This document shows positions 31,028-42,476 of a DNA stretch of 64,000 nucleotides, one piece after another (positions within the stretch are counted from its first letter, which is position 1; every line of letters begins with the position of its first letter). This DNA is from Hyphomonadaceae bacterium (GTDB lineage: Bacteria > Pseudomonadota > Alphaproteobacteria > Caulobacterales > Hyphomonadaceae): NCBI GenBank assembly GCA_028285145.1, contig JANQQC010000013.1, positions 124,001 to 188,000 on the forward strand, given 5' to 3'. Below the pieces are notes generated by a model, which did no database searches, had not been told where the DNA came from, and saw only the letters and a list, made by a program, of their open reading frames with translations. Both the position numbers and the translations under genes were made by a program.

Positions 31028-31710
31028 CGGTCCCGGTTCTCGAACTGCGCGATGTCGACCGGCACTATGCCTCCGGCGCTAAGAAACTGAGCGTCCTCGA
31101 CGGGGCAGACCTCTTGCTCAATGCCGGGGAGTTGGTCGGTCTCGTCGGGCCATCCGGTTCCGGCAAGTCGACGCTCCTTCACACAGCGGGACTGCTGGAA
31201 AAGCCCGAAGGCGGGCAGGTCTTCCTCGAGGGTGAAGATTGTCTCGCGCTCAGCGACCGTCAGCGCACGGGCCTGCGCCGAAGCAAGCTCGGCTTTGTCT
31301 ATCAATTCCACCACCTTTTACCGGAGTTCAATGCGCGCGATAACATCGCCATGCCGCTGATGATTTCCGGTATGAGCCGCCGCCTCGCGCGTGAGAAGGC
31401 CGACACACTTCTTAAAGAGCTCGGTCTTAAAGACCGAGGCGGACACCAGCCTGCACAGCTCTCAGGCGGTGAGCAGCAGCGTGTCGCGATCGCCCGGGCG
31501 CTCGTAAACGATCCGCGTCTTGTCATTGCCGACGAGCCAACAGGTAACCTTGACCCAGCCACGACAGAGCGTGTCTTCGCGTCTCTGATCAAAATGGCGC
31601 GCGATGAAGGGGCAGCCGTGCTCGTCGCGACGCACAATATGGCGCTGACAAAGCATATGGATCGCGTGCTCACCTTGCAGGACGGAAAACTCACAGACTT
31701 CACCGGTTAG
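31024..31710 (+). CDS. lolD: Lipoprotein-releasing ABC transporter ATPase LolD
   Basis: ATPase partner of the LolC/E-type permease. In 228 residues it shows Walker A GPSGSGKST, the Q-loop in VYQFHHLLPEF (the LolD-specific HHLLPEF), the ABC signature LSGGEQQRVAIARAL, Walker B LVIADEPTGNLD and the H-loop ATHN. Start at 31024 in an ATGA overlap with lolC. A 39-base gap with its own promoter-like sequence follows before dnaE. Confidence 0.96.
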   Translation: MTVPVLELRDVDRHYASGAKKLSVLDGADLLLNAGELVGLVGPSGSGKSTLLHTAGLLEKPEGGQVFLEGEDCLALSDRQRTGLRRSKLGFVYQFHHLLPEFNARDNIAMPLMISGMSRRLAREKADTLLKELGLKDRGGHQPAQLSGGEQQRVAIARALVNDPRLVIADEPTGNLDPATTERVFASLIKMARDEGAAVLVATHNMALTKHMDRVLTLQDGKLTDFTG

Positions 31711-31715
31711 TCTAT

Positions 31716-31743
31716 TTGTCGGCCGCTGCCGCTCCTGCATAAT
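31716..31743 (+). promoter_or_regulatory. Putative promoter of dnaE, leaderless
   Basis: TTGTCG (31716-31721) and CATAAT (31738-31743) are 16 bases apart. The expected transcription start about 7 bases further is base 31750, the A of the dnaE start codon. No ribosome binding site occurs between, which agrees with a leaderless message. Confidence 0.45.
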
Positions 31744-31749
31744 CGCGAT

Positions 31750-35169
<3,420 letters not shown>

Positions 35170-35179
35170 TCCGCTCGGG

Positions 35180-35207
35180 TTGCAGAACCCGCCAAAGCCT
35201 TTATATA
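35180..35207 (+). promoter_or_regulatory. Putative sigma-70-type promoter of rpsB-tsf
   Basis: TTGCAG (35180-35185) and TATATA (35202-35207) are separated by 16 bases, in the 136-base dnaE-rpsB gap. The -35 overlaps a perfect 6-bp hairpin CGGGTT-GCAG-AACCCG (35176-35191) that might serve dnaE as a weak terminator; no T-run follows it. A start near 35214 would leave a leader of about 92 bases, room for S2 autoregulation, though no known leader motif was recognised. Confidence 0.55.
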
Positions 35208-35305
35208 CGCGCGCACAACCCCCAATACATGGGCGTATCCGGTGCTATCCTTCGCAGTTGAAGGCCTGTCTCGTCCATGTGGTCAACCGGATAAGGACAA
35301 TTGAT

Positions 35306-36172
35306 ATGGCGCTGCCGGAATTCTCCATGCGCCAGCTGCTCGAAGCTGGCGTTCACTTTGGTCACCAAACCCACCGCTGGAACCCGAAGATGAAGCCTTT
35401 CATCTACGGCGCTCGCAGCCAGATTCACATTCTCGACCTGTCACAGACAGTGCCGCTCCTTCATCAGGCGTTGGTTCAGGTGCGCGATACGGTCGCCAAG
35501 GGCGGACGCGTGCTGTTCGTCGGTACGAAGCGTCAGGCATCCCAGCCGATCGCAGAAGCCGCACAGCGTTGCGCGCAGTACTACATGAACCATCGCTGGC
35601 TTGGTGGCACGCTGACCAACTGGAACACGGTTTCCAACTCGATCAAGCGCCTCAAAGAACTCGACGATATGTTCGAGAGCGGCGGCGGGCAGGGTCTGAC
35701 CAAGAAGGAGCTTCTGAACCTTGAACGTGAGCGCGACAAGCTTCAGCGCGCTCTGGGCGGCATCGCCAATATGGGCGGCCTGCCGAGCCTGATGTTCGTG
35801 GTCGATACGAACAAGGAAGCCATTGCCGTCAAGGAGGCCCGCAAGCTCGGTATTCCGGTGATCGCCGTTGTCGATACGAATTGCGATCCGGATGACGTCG
35901 ATTTTGCCTTCCCGGGCAATGATGATGCGGCCCGCGCGATCTCGCTCTACTGCAACCTCATCGCCGACGCTGTGCTGGATGGGCTCGCTGAGTCGACCGC
36001 CGGGCTGGATGTCGATCTGGGAGCAATGGAAGATATCGACGATCTCGCTGAGCTCGACGTTGCTGCCGCAGATGTTGCCGCTGCCGAGGCCGCTGAAGCA
36101 GCTGCAGAAGCAACCGAAGGTGAGGCAGCTGCTTCAGATGCGGCTTCCGAGTCCGAAACGCCTGCTAGCTAA
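35306..36172 (+). CDS. rpsB: 30S ribosomal protein S2
   Basis: Small-subunit ribosomal protein, 288 residues. The start at 35306 gives [20 protein letters not shown] with AAGGA 9-13 bases upstream; the longer frame to 35180 is leader. Conserved parts are [29 protein letters not shown] and a [17 protein letters not shown] segment. The last 50 or so residues are an Ala/Glu/Asp-rich tail ([20 protein letters not shown]), longer than in Escherichia. Paired with tsf as almost everywhere. Confidence 0.97.
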   Translation: MALPEFSMRQLLEAGVHFGHQTHRWNPKMKPFIYGARSQIHILDLSQTVPLLHQALVQVRDTVAKGGRVLFVGTKRQASQPIAEAAQRCAQYYMNHRWLGGTLTNWNTVSNSIKRLKELDDMFESGGGQGLTKKELLNLERERDKLQRALGGIANMGGLPSLMFVVDTNKEAIAVKEARKLGIPVIAVVDTNCDPDDVDFAFPGNDDAARAISLYCNLIADAVLDGLAESTAGLDVDLGAMEDIDDLAELDVAAADVAAAEAAEAAAEATEGEAAASDAASESETPAS

Positions 36173-36207
36173 TTATCCGATACTGACTTCAAACTGAGGA
36201 AATCACG

Positions 36208-37116
36208 ATGGCTGAGATTACTGCCGCCCTCGTTAAAGGCCTGCGCGACAAGACTGGCGCAGGCATGATGGACGCCAAAAAGGCTCTTGTTGAATCTAAT
36301 GGCGACATGGAAGCCGCAACCGACTGGCTGCGCGCGAAAGGCCTTTCAAAGGCGGACAAGAAAGCGGGTCGTACCGCAGCTGACGGCCTCGTGGCCGCCA
36401 AAGTGTCCGCTGATGGAAAGGCCGGTGCGTTGGTTGAACTAAACGCCGAGACTGACTTCGTGGCGCGGAACGCTCAATTCCAGACGGCGCTCGCCCAGAT
36501 CGCTGAGACGGCTCTGTCGACTGATGGTTCCACCGAAGCTGTTGCAGGCGCGCCCGCACCTGATGGCGACGGTACGGTCGAAGACATGATCAAACGTCTC
36601 GTTGGTACGATCGGCGAGAACATGTCGCTGCGCCGGGCTGCTAGGCTGTCCGTCGAGAAGGGCGCTGTTGCGTCCTACATCCACAATGCCGAAGCCGATG
36701 GCATGGGCAAAGTGGGTGTGATCGTTGCGCTTGAGGGTGACGGCGATCTCGAAGAAGCAGGCCGCAAGGTGGCCATGCACGTTGCCGCGACCATGCCGGC
36801 AGCCGCAACGGCTGACGAAATGGACCCTGCGCTGGTCGAGAAAGAAAAAGCGGTTCTGACCGAACAGGCGCGCGAAAGCGGAAAGCCGGAGAACGTCATC
36901 GAGAAGATGATCGAAGGCCGGATGAAAAAGTTCTTCAAGGAAGTCGTCCTTGTTGAGCAGCCTTTCGTCATGAACCCTGACCAGACCGTCGGTGAATTCG
37001 TCGCCGAAACCGGCGCGACTCTCAAAGGCTTTGTCCGCTTCACGCTGGGCGAGGGCATTGAGAAAGCCGAAGACGATTTCGCAGATGAAGTCGCCGCGCT
37101 GACCAAAGGCGCGTAA
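36208..37116 (+). CDS. tsf: Elongation factor Ts
   Basis: Guanine nucleotide exchange factor for EF-Tu. The 302-residue protein starts [20 protein letters not shown] with TGAGGAAATC upstream, and keeps [15 protein letters not shown], the core [11 protein letters not shown] with the Phe that intrudes into EF-Tu, and two dimerisation-type repeats ending [20 protein letters not shown]. It follows rpsB by 35 bases and is closed by a strong hairpin. Confidence 0.97.
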   Translation: MAEITAALVKGLRDKTGAGMMDAKKALVESNGDMEAATDWLRAKGLSKADKKAGRTAADGLVAAKVSADGKAGALVELNAETDFVARNAQFQTALAQIAETALSTDGSTEAVAGAPAPDGDGTVEDMIKRLVGTIGENMSLRRAARLSVEKGAVASYIHNAEADGMGKVGVIVALEGDGDLEEAGRKVAMHVAATMPAAATADEMDPALVEKEKAVLTEQARESGKPENVIEKMIEGRMKKFFKEVVLVEQPFVMNPDQTVGEFVAETGATLKGFVRFTLGEGIEKAEDDFADEVAALTKGA

Positions 37117-37140
37117 AACGCTTCACAACGTGTAATGAGC

Positions 37141-37177
37141 TCCGGGCCGCCCATGACAGGCGGCCCGGAATCCTTTA
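37141..37177 (+). terminator. Intrinsic terminator or attenuator between tsf and pyrH
   Basis: Perfect 11-bp stem TCCGGGCCGCC (37141-37151) / GGCGGCCCGGA (37159-37169), 7-base loop, then ATCCTTT. The T-run is short, so termination may be partial. It separates the ribosomal pair rpsB-tsf from pyrH and the envelope genes. Confidence 0.75.
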
Positions 37178-37208
37178 AGTCGCCGTCAGTCACTGAATGG
37201 AGCGCGGC

Positions 37209-37949
37209 ATGGCAGGTGAAGACGGCCTCAAATACAAACGGGTTCTGCTCAAACTGTCCGGCGAGGCCCTGATGGGCGATGGCGATTTTGGCGTCGATAT
37301 GCCGACCTGCCTGCGCTTCGCTGAAGAAATTGCCGCGGCCCGTTCCTCAGGGGCCGAAATCTGTCTAGTGATTGGCGGCGGGAACATCTTCCGAGGCGTG
37401 TCTGTCGCCGCCTCTGGCATGGACCGCTCTCAAGCCGACAATATGGGCATGCTCGCCACCATCATGAATGGTTTGGCGATGCAGAGCGCGCTCGAGCAGA
37501 TCGGCGTGCCGACGCGCCTGCAGTCTGCCATCCGTATGGAATCGGTATGCGAGCCCTTCATCCGCCGCAAAGCCATCCGTCACATGGAGAAAGGCCGGAT
37601 CGTGATTTTCTCTGCCGGCACAGGCAATCCGTTCTTCACCACCGACACCGGGGCCGCGCTGCGCGCCGCTGAGATGAACTGCGACGCCATGCTAAAAGGC
37701 ACCCAGGTGGATGGTGTCTATACCGCTGATCCGAAGACGAACCCTGATGCCACCCGCTACGACCATCTCGACTATCAGGACGTGCTCTCTATGAACCTGA
37801 AAGTCATGGATGCGTCGGCGGTTAGCCTTATGCGTGACACAGGTATACCAATCGTGGTCTTTTCGCTGCACCAGAGGGGCGCGCTTCAGAATGTTCTGCA
37901 TGCCCGTGGCGACTACACTGTGATCTCAGATGAGACGAAGGCAAACTGA
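37209..37949 (+). CDS. pyrH: Uridylate kinase
   Basis: Hexameric UMP kinase making UDP for nucleic acids and sugar nucleotides. The start at 37209 ([20 protein letters not shown], 246 residues) has GGAG 8 bases upstream; an ATG at 37197 has no site. Motifs: [34 protein letters not shown] and the [15 protein letters not shown] region. Immediately joined to frr (no gap). Confidence 0.96.
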   Translation: MAGEDGLKYKRVLLKLSGEALMGDGDFGVDMPTCLRFAEEIAAARSSGAEICLVIGGGNIFRGVSVAASGMDRSQADNMGMLATIMNGLAMQSALEQIGVPTRLQSAIRMESVCEPFIRRKAIRHMEKGRIVIFSAGTGNPFFTTDTGAALRAAEMNCDAMLKGTQVDGVYTADPKTNPDATRYDHLDYQDVLSMNLKVMDASAVSLMRDTGIPIVVFSLHQRGALQNVLHARGDYTVISDETKAN

Positions 37950-38504
37950 ATGAGCTACGATGAAAACGATCTCAAACGACGTATGGAGGGGGCGATTGCA
38001 TCGCTCTCGACTGAATTCCAGGGGCTGAGAACCGGCCGGGCCTCCGTCAACCTGCTCGATTCGGTCATGGTGCCTGCCTATGGATCGAACATGCCGCTGA
38101 ATCAGGTCGGCTCTGTGTCTGTTCCTGATGCTCGGATGATTGCCGTGAACATCTGGGACAAGGATGTCGTCGGCGCTGCAGACCGGGCAATCCGTGACGC
38201 AGGTCTTGGCCTCAATCCCGTGATCGACGGAACAAATCTCCGGATTCCGATCCCGCCCCTGAATGAGGAACGCCGTACCGAGCTGACAAAGGTCGCGGGC
38301 AAGTACGCGGAATCCGCGCGCGTCGCTGTTCGCAACATCCGCCGTGACGGTATGGATGGCCTGAAGAAGATGGAGAAGGATGGCGAGATCAGCGAAGACG
38401 ATCTCCGCCGCATGTCAGATGAAGTCCAGAAGCTGACGGATTCCTACATCGACAAGGTCGATGAGTCGCTCAAGGCTAAAGAAGCGGAGATCATGCAGGT
38501 CTGA
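37950..38504 (+). CDS. frr: Ribosome recycling factor
   Basis: With EF-G splits post-termination ribosomes. 184 residues, normal length, with the three-helix-bundle signatures [31 protein letters not shown] and [20 protein letters not shown]. The ATG follows the pyrH TGA directly, and its own TGA overlaps the uppS ATG by one base (TGATG). Confidence 0.97.
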   Translation: MSYDENDLKRRMEGAIASLSTEFQGLRTGRASVNLLDSVMVPAYGSNMPLNQVGSVSVPDARMIAVNIWDKDVVGAADRAIRDAGLGLNPVIDGTNLRIPIPPLNEERRTELTKVAGKYAESARVAVRNIRRDGMDGLKKMEKDGEISEDDLRRMSDEVQKLTDSYIDKVDESLKAKEAEIMQV

Positions 38505-39256
38505 TGTCAGCCGCGCCCGTGTCGACCAGCGAAGCGTCCGGGGACCATACGCCGGACCACATCGCCATTATAATGGACGGCAATGGACGCTGGGCCAAAG
38601 CCCGGGGGCTCCCCCGCGAGGCGGGCCATGAACGCGGTGTTGAAGCGCTACGGCGAACCATCGAGGCGGCAGGCGATCTTGGTGTTCGCAGGCTTACGGT
38701 TTTCTCGTTTTCGACTGAAAACTGGCGGCGACCGGTATCGGAAGTCACGGCGCTGTTCGGTCTTCTCAGGGCCTATGTTAAGCGTGACCTTGCGCGCCTC
38801 AAGCGCGAGGGCGTCCAGGTACGCATCATTGGAAACCGGGCGGGTTTGCCGCCGGATATCGCGGAGCTGGTCAAGCGCGCAGAGGAAGAAACCGCCCACA
38901 ATGAGCGGTTCTTTCTGACAATCGCCTTCAATTATGGCGGCAGGGAAGAAATTGTCAGGGCAGTGTCCAGCCTCGCCGAAGACGTTGCAGCAGGCCGTGT
39001 GGCTCCATCCGAGATTAATGAGAACACCATTGAGAGCCGGCTCGATACCTCAGGCTGGCCAGACCCGGATTTGATTATCCGTACCAGTGGCGAGTACCGG
39101 ATCAGTAACTTTCTGCTCTGGCAGATTGCGTATTCAGAGTTGGTTTTCGTCGATGTACTCTGGCCGGATTTCACCATTGAACACCTGAAGGACGCTCTGG
39201 AGACATACGCCGCGCGGGAGCGGCGGTTCGGCGCAGTCGCAACAGGAACGGCTTAA
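38504..39256 (+). CDS. uppS: Undecaprenyl-diphosphate synthase
   Basis: cis-Prenyltransferase producing the C55 lipid carrier for peptidoglycan and O-antigen. The 250-residue protein has the catalytic [16 protein letters not shown] with Asp25, [13 protein letters not shown] and the C-terminal [20 protein letters not shown] and FVDVLWPDF segments. Its N-terminus is about 15 residues longer than minimal homologues. It begins the isoprenoid/phospholipid part of the cluster. Confidence 0.96.
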   Translation: MSAAPVSTSEASGDHTPDHIAIIMDGNGRWAKARGLPREAGHERGVEALRRTIEAAGDLGVRRLTVFSFSTENWRRPVSEVTALFGLLRAYVKRDLARLKREGVQVRIIGNRAGLPPDIAELVKRAEEETAHNERFFLTIAFNYGGREEIVRAVSSLAEDVAAGRVAPSEINENTIESRLDTSGWPDPDLIIRTSGEYRISNFLLWQIAYSELVFVDVLWPDFTIEHLKDALETYAARERRFGAVATGTA

Positions 39257-39257
39257 G

Positions 39258-40073
39258 GTGAGCCCCCCGTCCGCCCGGGAGCCGCGCAAAACCGGTGAAC
39301 TCACATTGCGGCTGCTTTCAGCAGCCGTACTGATTCCGATGGGCCTCTTCGTCGTATGGTCGGGTGGATGGTGGCTGGCCATCGCATGCGCCGTTTTCGC
39401 ACTGATCATGGGGTATGAGTGGTCCGATATGAGCCGGAGCATTCCGGCCTGGGCTATGATGACAGCCTCGGCCGTCGCGCCGATTGCCTTCCAGCTCGGC
39501 GGATGGCCCTACGCCTTTGTCGCGGCGCTATTGGCTCTTTTGCTTATCGGAGTTACGGCCCACGTCCGAACGCGGGCCGCGCTTGGTTTGCTTTATACAT
39601 CCGCGCCTCCAGCCTTTCTGCTCGCACTTCGGGAAGGGGCGTGGGACGGGCAATCAGCAGCCTTGATTTTTATGGCGACCGTTTGGGCGTCGGATGTCGG
39701 TGCTTACTTTGCCGGTCGGACCTTTGGCGGCCCGGCCTTGTCACCAAAGGACAGCCCAAATAAGACGTGGAGCGGTGCCTTCGGTGGTGTCGTCAGCTGC
39801 ATGATGTGCGGGGTGGTCGCTGCGACCTTGCTCAATGCGCCGTACCTGCCATGGATCATAGCAGGCGCGCTGATCTCCGTGGTGGCTCAGTTCGGTGATC
39901 TCTCGGAATCGCAGGCCAAGAGACGATTTGGCGTCAAGGACGCGAGCGATTTGCTGCCGGGCCATGGCGGTGTGATGGATCGCGTGGATGGTCTCGGAGC
40001 GGTCTGTCTTGCGACGGTTCCTGTTTTCCTCATTTCGTCAGACCTTGTGCGCCTGCTAGGACTGTCAGGATGA
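39258..40073 (+). CDS. cdsA: Phosphatidate cytidylyltransferase
   Basis: Membrane enzyme making CDP-diacylglycerol from phosphatidate and CTP. The 271-residue protein has about eight hydrophobic helices and the family signature spread over SQAKRRFGVKDASDLLPGHG and GVMDRVDG at about residues 214-240. GTG start at 39258, 1 base after the uppS stop, with the site AAGG close before it. Overlaps dxr by 4 bases. Confidence 0.95.
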   Translation: MSPPSAREPRKTGELTLRLLSAAVLIPMGLFVVWSGGWWLAIACAVFALIMGYEWSDMSRSIPAWAMMTASAVAPIAFQLGGWPYAFVAALLALLLIGVTAHVRTRAALGLLYTSAPPAFLLALREGAWDGQSAALIFMATVWASDVGAYFAGRTFGGPALSPKDSPNKTWSGAFGGVVSCMMCGVVAATLLNAPYLPWIIAGALISVVAQFGDLSESQAKRRFGVKDASDLLPGHGGVMDRVDGLGAVCLATVPVFLISSDLVRLLGLSG

Positions 40074-41290
40074 GCAATCCCCGGCAGATAACGATTCTCG
40101 GCTGCACCGGTTCGATTGGCCGGTCAGCGCTGGACGTGATTGCACATGCCAACACGACAGACGCCGTTCATTTTGAACTTGAAGCGCTGGCAGCCGGATC
40201 AGACGTCGCGGCATTGGCCGAGCTTGCACGTCGTCACAGGCCGAAACAGGCCGTGATTGCCGATGAATCGAAGCTGGTGGAACTGCGCGAACGCCTCGCC
40301 GGGACGAACATTGGCTGTTCAGCGGGAGAACAAGCGGTCAATGACGCCGCGGCCATGCCCTGCGATCGTGTACTGGCCTCAATCGTCGGATCGGCCGGCC
40401 TACCATCGACGCTCGCAGCAATACAGGCCGGCAACAGCGTCGCCATCGCCAACAAGGAGAGCGTCGTCTGTGCCGGTGAGCTGATTCTCAAGGAGGCTGC
40501 CGACCGCGGGGTGGACGTGTTGCCGGTCGATTCCGAGCACAATGCCATCTTTCAGGCCATGCAGTCCGGAAAGGACGTCGAAAAGTTGACGATCACGGCG
40601 TCCGGGGGACCGTTTCGGACCTCGACTCTGGATGAGATGCGCGATGCCACGCCAGACATGGCCAAGGCCCACCCGGTCTGGAATATGGGGATCAAGAATT
40701 CGATCGACAGCGCGACGCTGATGAACAAGGCGCTGGAGTTCATCGAAGCAGCGCACCTCTTCAATCTCCCGGAAGACCGGATCGAGGTGGTCGTCCATCC
40801 GCAATCGATCGTTCATGGCATGGTTCACTATGCAGACGGTGCCGTGATCGCCGAGCTTGGCGCGCCTGATATGCGGACACCGATCGCTCACGCGCTTGCC
40901 TGGCCGGATCGCATTGAAACAACCGTCGAGCGGCTGGACCTGGCCAGCATCGGCACCCTTCACTTTGAACCAGTTGATGATGGGCGGTTTCCGGCCGTTC
41001 GCTTGGCCCGGGCGGCCTTGCGTTTCGGGAAGGGCGCACCGGCTGTATTAAATTCTGCTAATGAAGAGGCCGTCACGGCTTTTGTTCAGGAACGGTGCAG
41101 TTTTCTCGAAATAGGCGTGATTGTTGAGAAAACTCTAGAGGCTTTCTGTGGCGGCGATTTTGCGAATGCATCCCCAGAAACGCTGACGGATGTGCTTGCG
41201 TTAGACGACGAAGCCAGAAAAATGGCGCGTTCTGTCCTGAAGAATATGCAGAGCGGGCGAGTAGAAAGGTCTTTTGATGGAGTTTCTTAG
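40070..41290 (+). CDS. dxr: 1-deoxy-D-xylulose-5-phosphate reductoisomerase
   Basis: Second enzyme of the MEP isoprenoid pathway, NADPH- and metal-dependent. 406 residues with the Rossmann motif ILGCTGSIGRSALDV (about 9-23), SIVGSAGLPSTL, NKESVVCAG, PVDSEHNAIFQ (metal ligands Asp and Glu) and NSIDSATLMNKALEFIEA. Its last 14 bases overlap the start of rseP, the longest same-strand overlap in this cluster. Confidence 0.96.
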   Translation: MSNPRQITILGCTGSIGRSALDVIAHANTTDAVHFELEALAAGSDVAALAELARRHRPKQAVIADESKLVELRERLAGTNIGCSAGEQAVNDAAAMPCDRVLASIVGSAGLPSTLAAIQAGNSVAIANKESVVCAGELILKEAADRGVDVLPVDSEHNAIFQAMQSGKDVEKLTITASGGPFRTSTLDEMRDATPDMAKAHPVWNMGIKNSIDSATLMNKALEFIEAAHLFNLPEDRIEVVVHPQSIVHGMVHYADGAVIAELGAPDMRTPIAHALAWPDRIETTVERLDLASIGTLHFEPVDDGRFPAVRLARAALRFGKGAPAVLNSANEEAVTAFVQERCSFLEIGVIVEKTLEAFCGGDFANASPETLTDVLALDDEARKMARSVLKNMQSGRVERSFDGVS

Positions 41291-42440
41291 TCAGGGGCCA
41301 CTCTTCCTGGGATCGCTCGTTTTCATGCTCGGCATTGTCGTCGTGGTTCACGAACTGGGTCACTATCTTGCAGGCCGTTTTTACGGTGCTGCAGCAGAGT
41401 CTTTTTCCGTTGGCTTCGGAAAACCGATCTTCGAAGTGAAAGATAAGCGCAATACGCGCTGGCGGGTGAACTGGATCCCGCTGGGTGGCTTCGTGAAGTT
41501 TGTCGGCGAAAGCCAGCTTGCTGGGGATGTCGGCAAAATGGAAGCGGGGCCTGTTGGTAAGGCTTTCCCCGAGCTGGGCGTTGGTCCGCGATCCGTGATT
41601 GCAGTGGCGGGGCCACTTGCGAATTTTCTGCTGGCGGCAGTGATCTTCTCGCTCATGCTGTTCTTCAACGGCAGCGTCAGGGAAGAGATCAGTGTGTCAG
41701 CAGTGACGGACGGCTCGCCGGCAGCAGCAGCTGGCTTCGAAACCGGAGATGTCATCCAGACAGTGAAAGGCGAGCCCGTCGAAAGCCGTTCGGACTTCCT
41801 TCCGGTGGTGCAGCTAGGCGCGGGTGAGGAAATCGCCGTTGAAGTCGTACGGAACGGAGAGACAATTCCACTGACCGTGACGCCTGAGCGTGTGACTCGC
41901 GAGAATGCGATTGGGCAAGTGACCTCGATGGGAAACATTGGGATCGGAATGGCGGTAACGCGTCTTGAGCCAGAGCGATTCGGCTTCGTGGACTCCGTTG
42001 TTGGCGGCATTGTGGAGACGGGACAAACACTCGACACGACGGTCTGGATGATTGGCCGCATGGTCACGGGCAAGGAGCCACTCAGCAGCCTGACCGGGCC
42101 TGTCGGCATCGGCGACACAACGCGGCGTGTCTACAATGGCGCAATGGAGGCCACACACGTCCCTTTATCGCAGCGGCTTAACTACCTGTTCTGGACAACA
42201 CTTCAGATATGCGCGCTGGTCTCCGTCGGGATTGGCTTCTTCAATCTGCTTCCCCTCCCTGTGCTGGACGGTGGACACCTCGTTTTCAACGCTTATGAAG
42301 CGTTAATGGGCAAAGCGTTGCCCGCCAAAGTGCAAGAGGCGAGCTTGACCGCCGGGCTCATGCTGCTGATAGGGATGTTCGTGTTCGTCACCTGGGGCGA
42401 CATCTTGGAGACTGGAATCTTTAAGAGCGCGGGCGGTTAA
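41277..42440 (+). CDS. rseP: Site-2 zinc metalloprotease RseP
   Basis: Intramembrane protease that finishes cleavage of anti-sigma factors and clears signal peptides. The ATG at 41277 has GAAAGG 7 bases upstream (387 residues). The zinc motif is VVHELGHYLAG with His25, Glu26 and His29 in the first helix. A PDZ domain spans about residues 125-205 (SPAAAAGFETGDVIQTVKGE), and the third zinc ligand lies in NLLPLPVLDGGHLVF. Only one PDZ repeat is evident, while Escherichia RseP has two. Confidence 0.95.
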   Translation: MEFLSQGPLFLGSLVFMLGIVVVVHELGHYLAGRFYGAAAESFSVGFGKPIFEVKDKRNTRWRVNWIPLGGFVKFVGESQLAGDVGKMEAGPVGKAFPELGVGPRSVIAVAGPLANFLLAAVIFSLMLFFNGSVREEISVSAVTDGSPAAAAGFETGDVIQTVKGEPVESRSDFLPVVQLGAGEEIAVEVVRNGETIPLTVTPERVTRENAIGQVTSMGNIGIGMAVTRLEPERFGFVDSVVGGIVETGQTLDTTVWMIGRMVTGKEPLSSLTGPVGIGDTTRRVYNGAMEATHVPLSQRLNYLFWTTLQICALVSVGIGFFNLLPLPVLDGGHLVFNAYEALMGKALPAKVQEASLTAGLMLLIGMFVFVTWGDILETGIFKSAGG

Positions 42441-42476
42441 CCGCACCTTCTGACAAGTTACACACGGACCTTGTAT

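Noticed and set aside
35176..35191. CGGGTT-GCAG-AACCCG hairpin as dnaE terminator
   Set aside because: Stem of only 6 bp with no following T-run, and it overlaps the likely rpsB -35, so it is not listed as a terminator.
41274..41276. TTG immediately before the rseP ATG as start codon
   Set aside because: The following ATG at 41277 has the better spacing to GAAAGG and gives the usual N-terminus.
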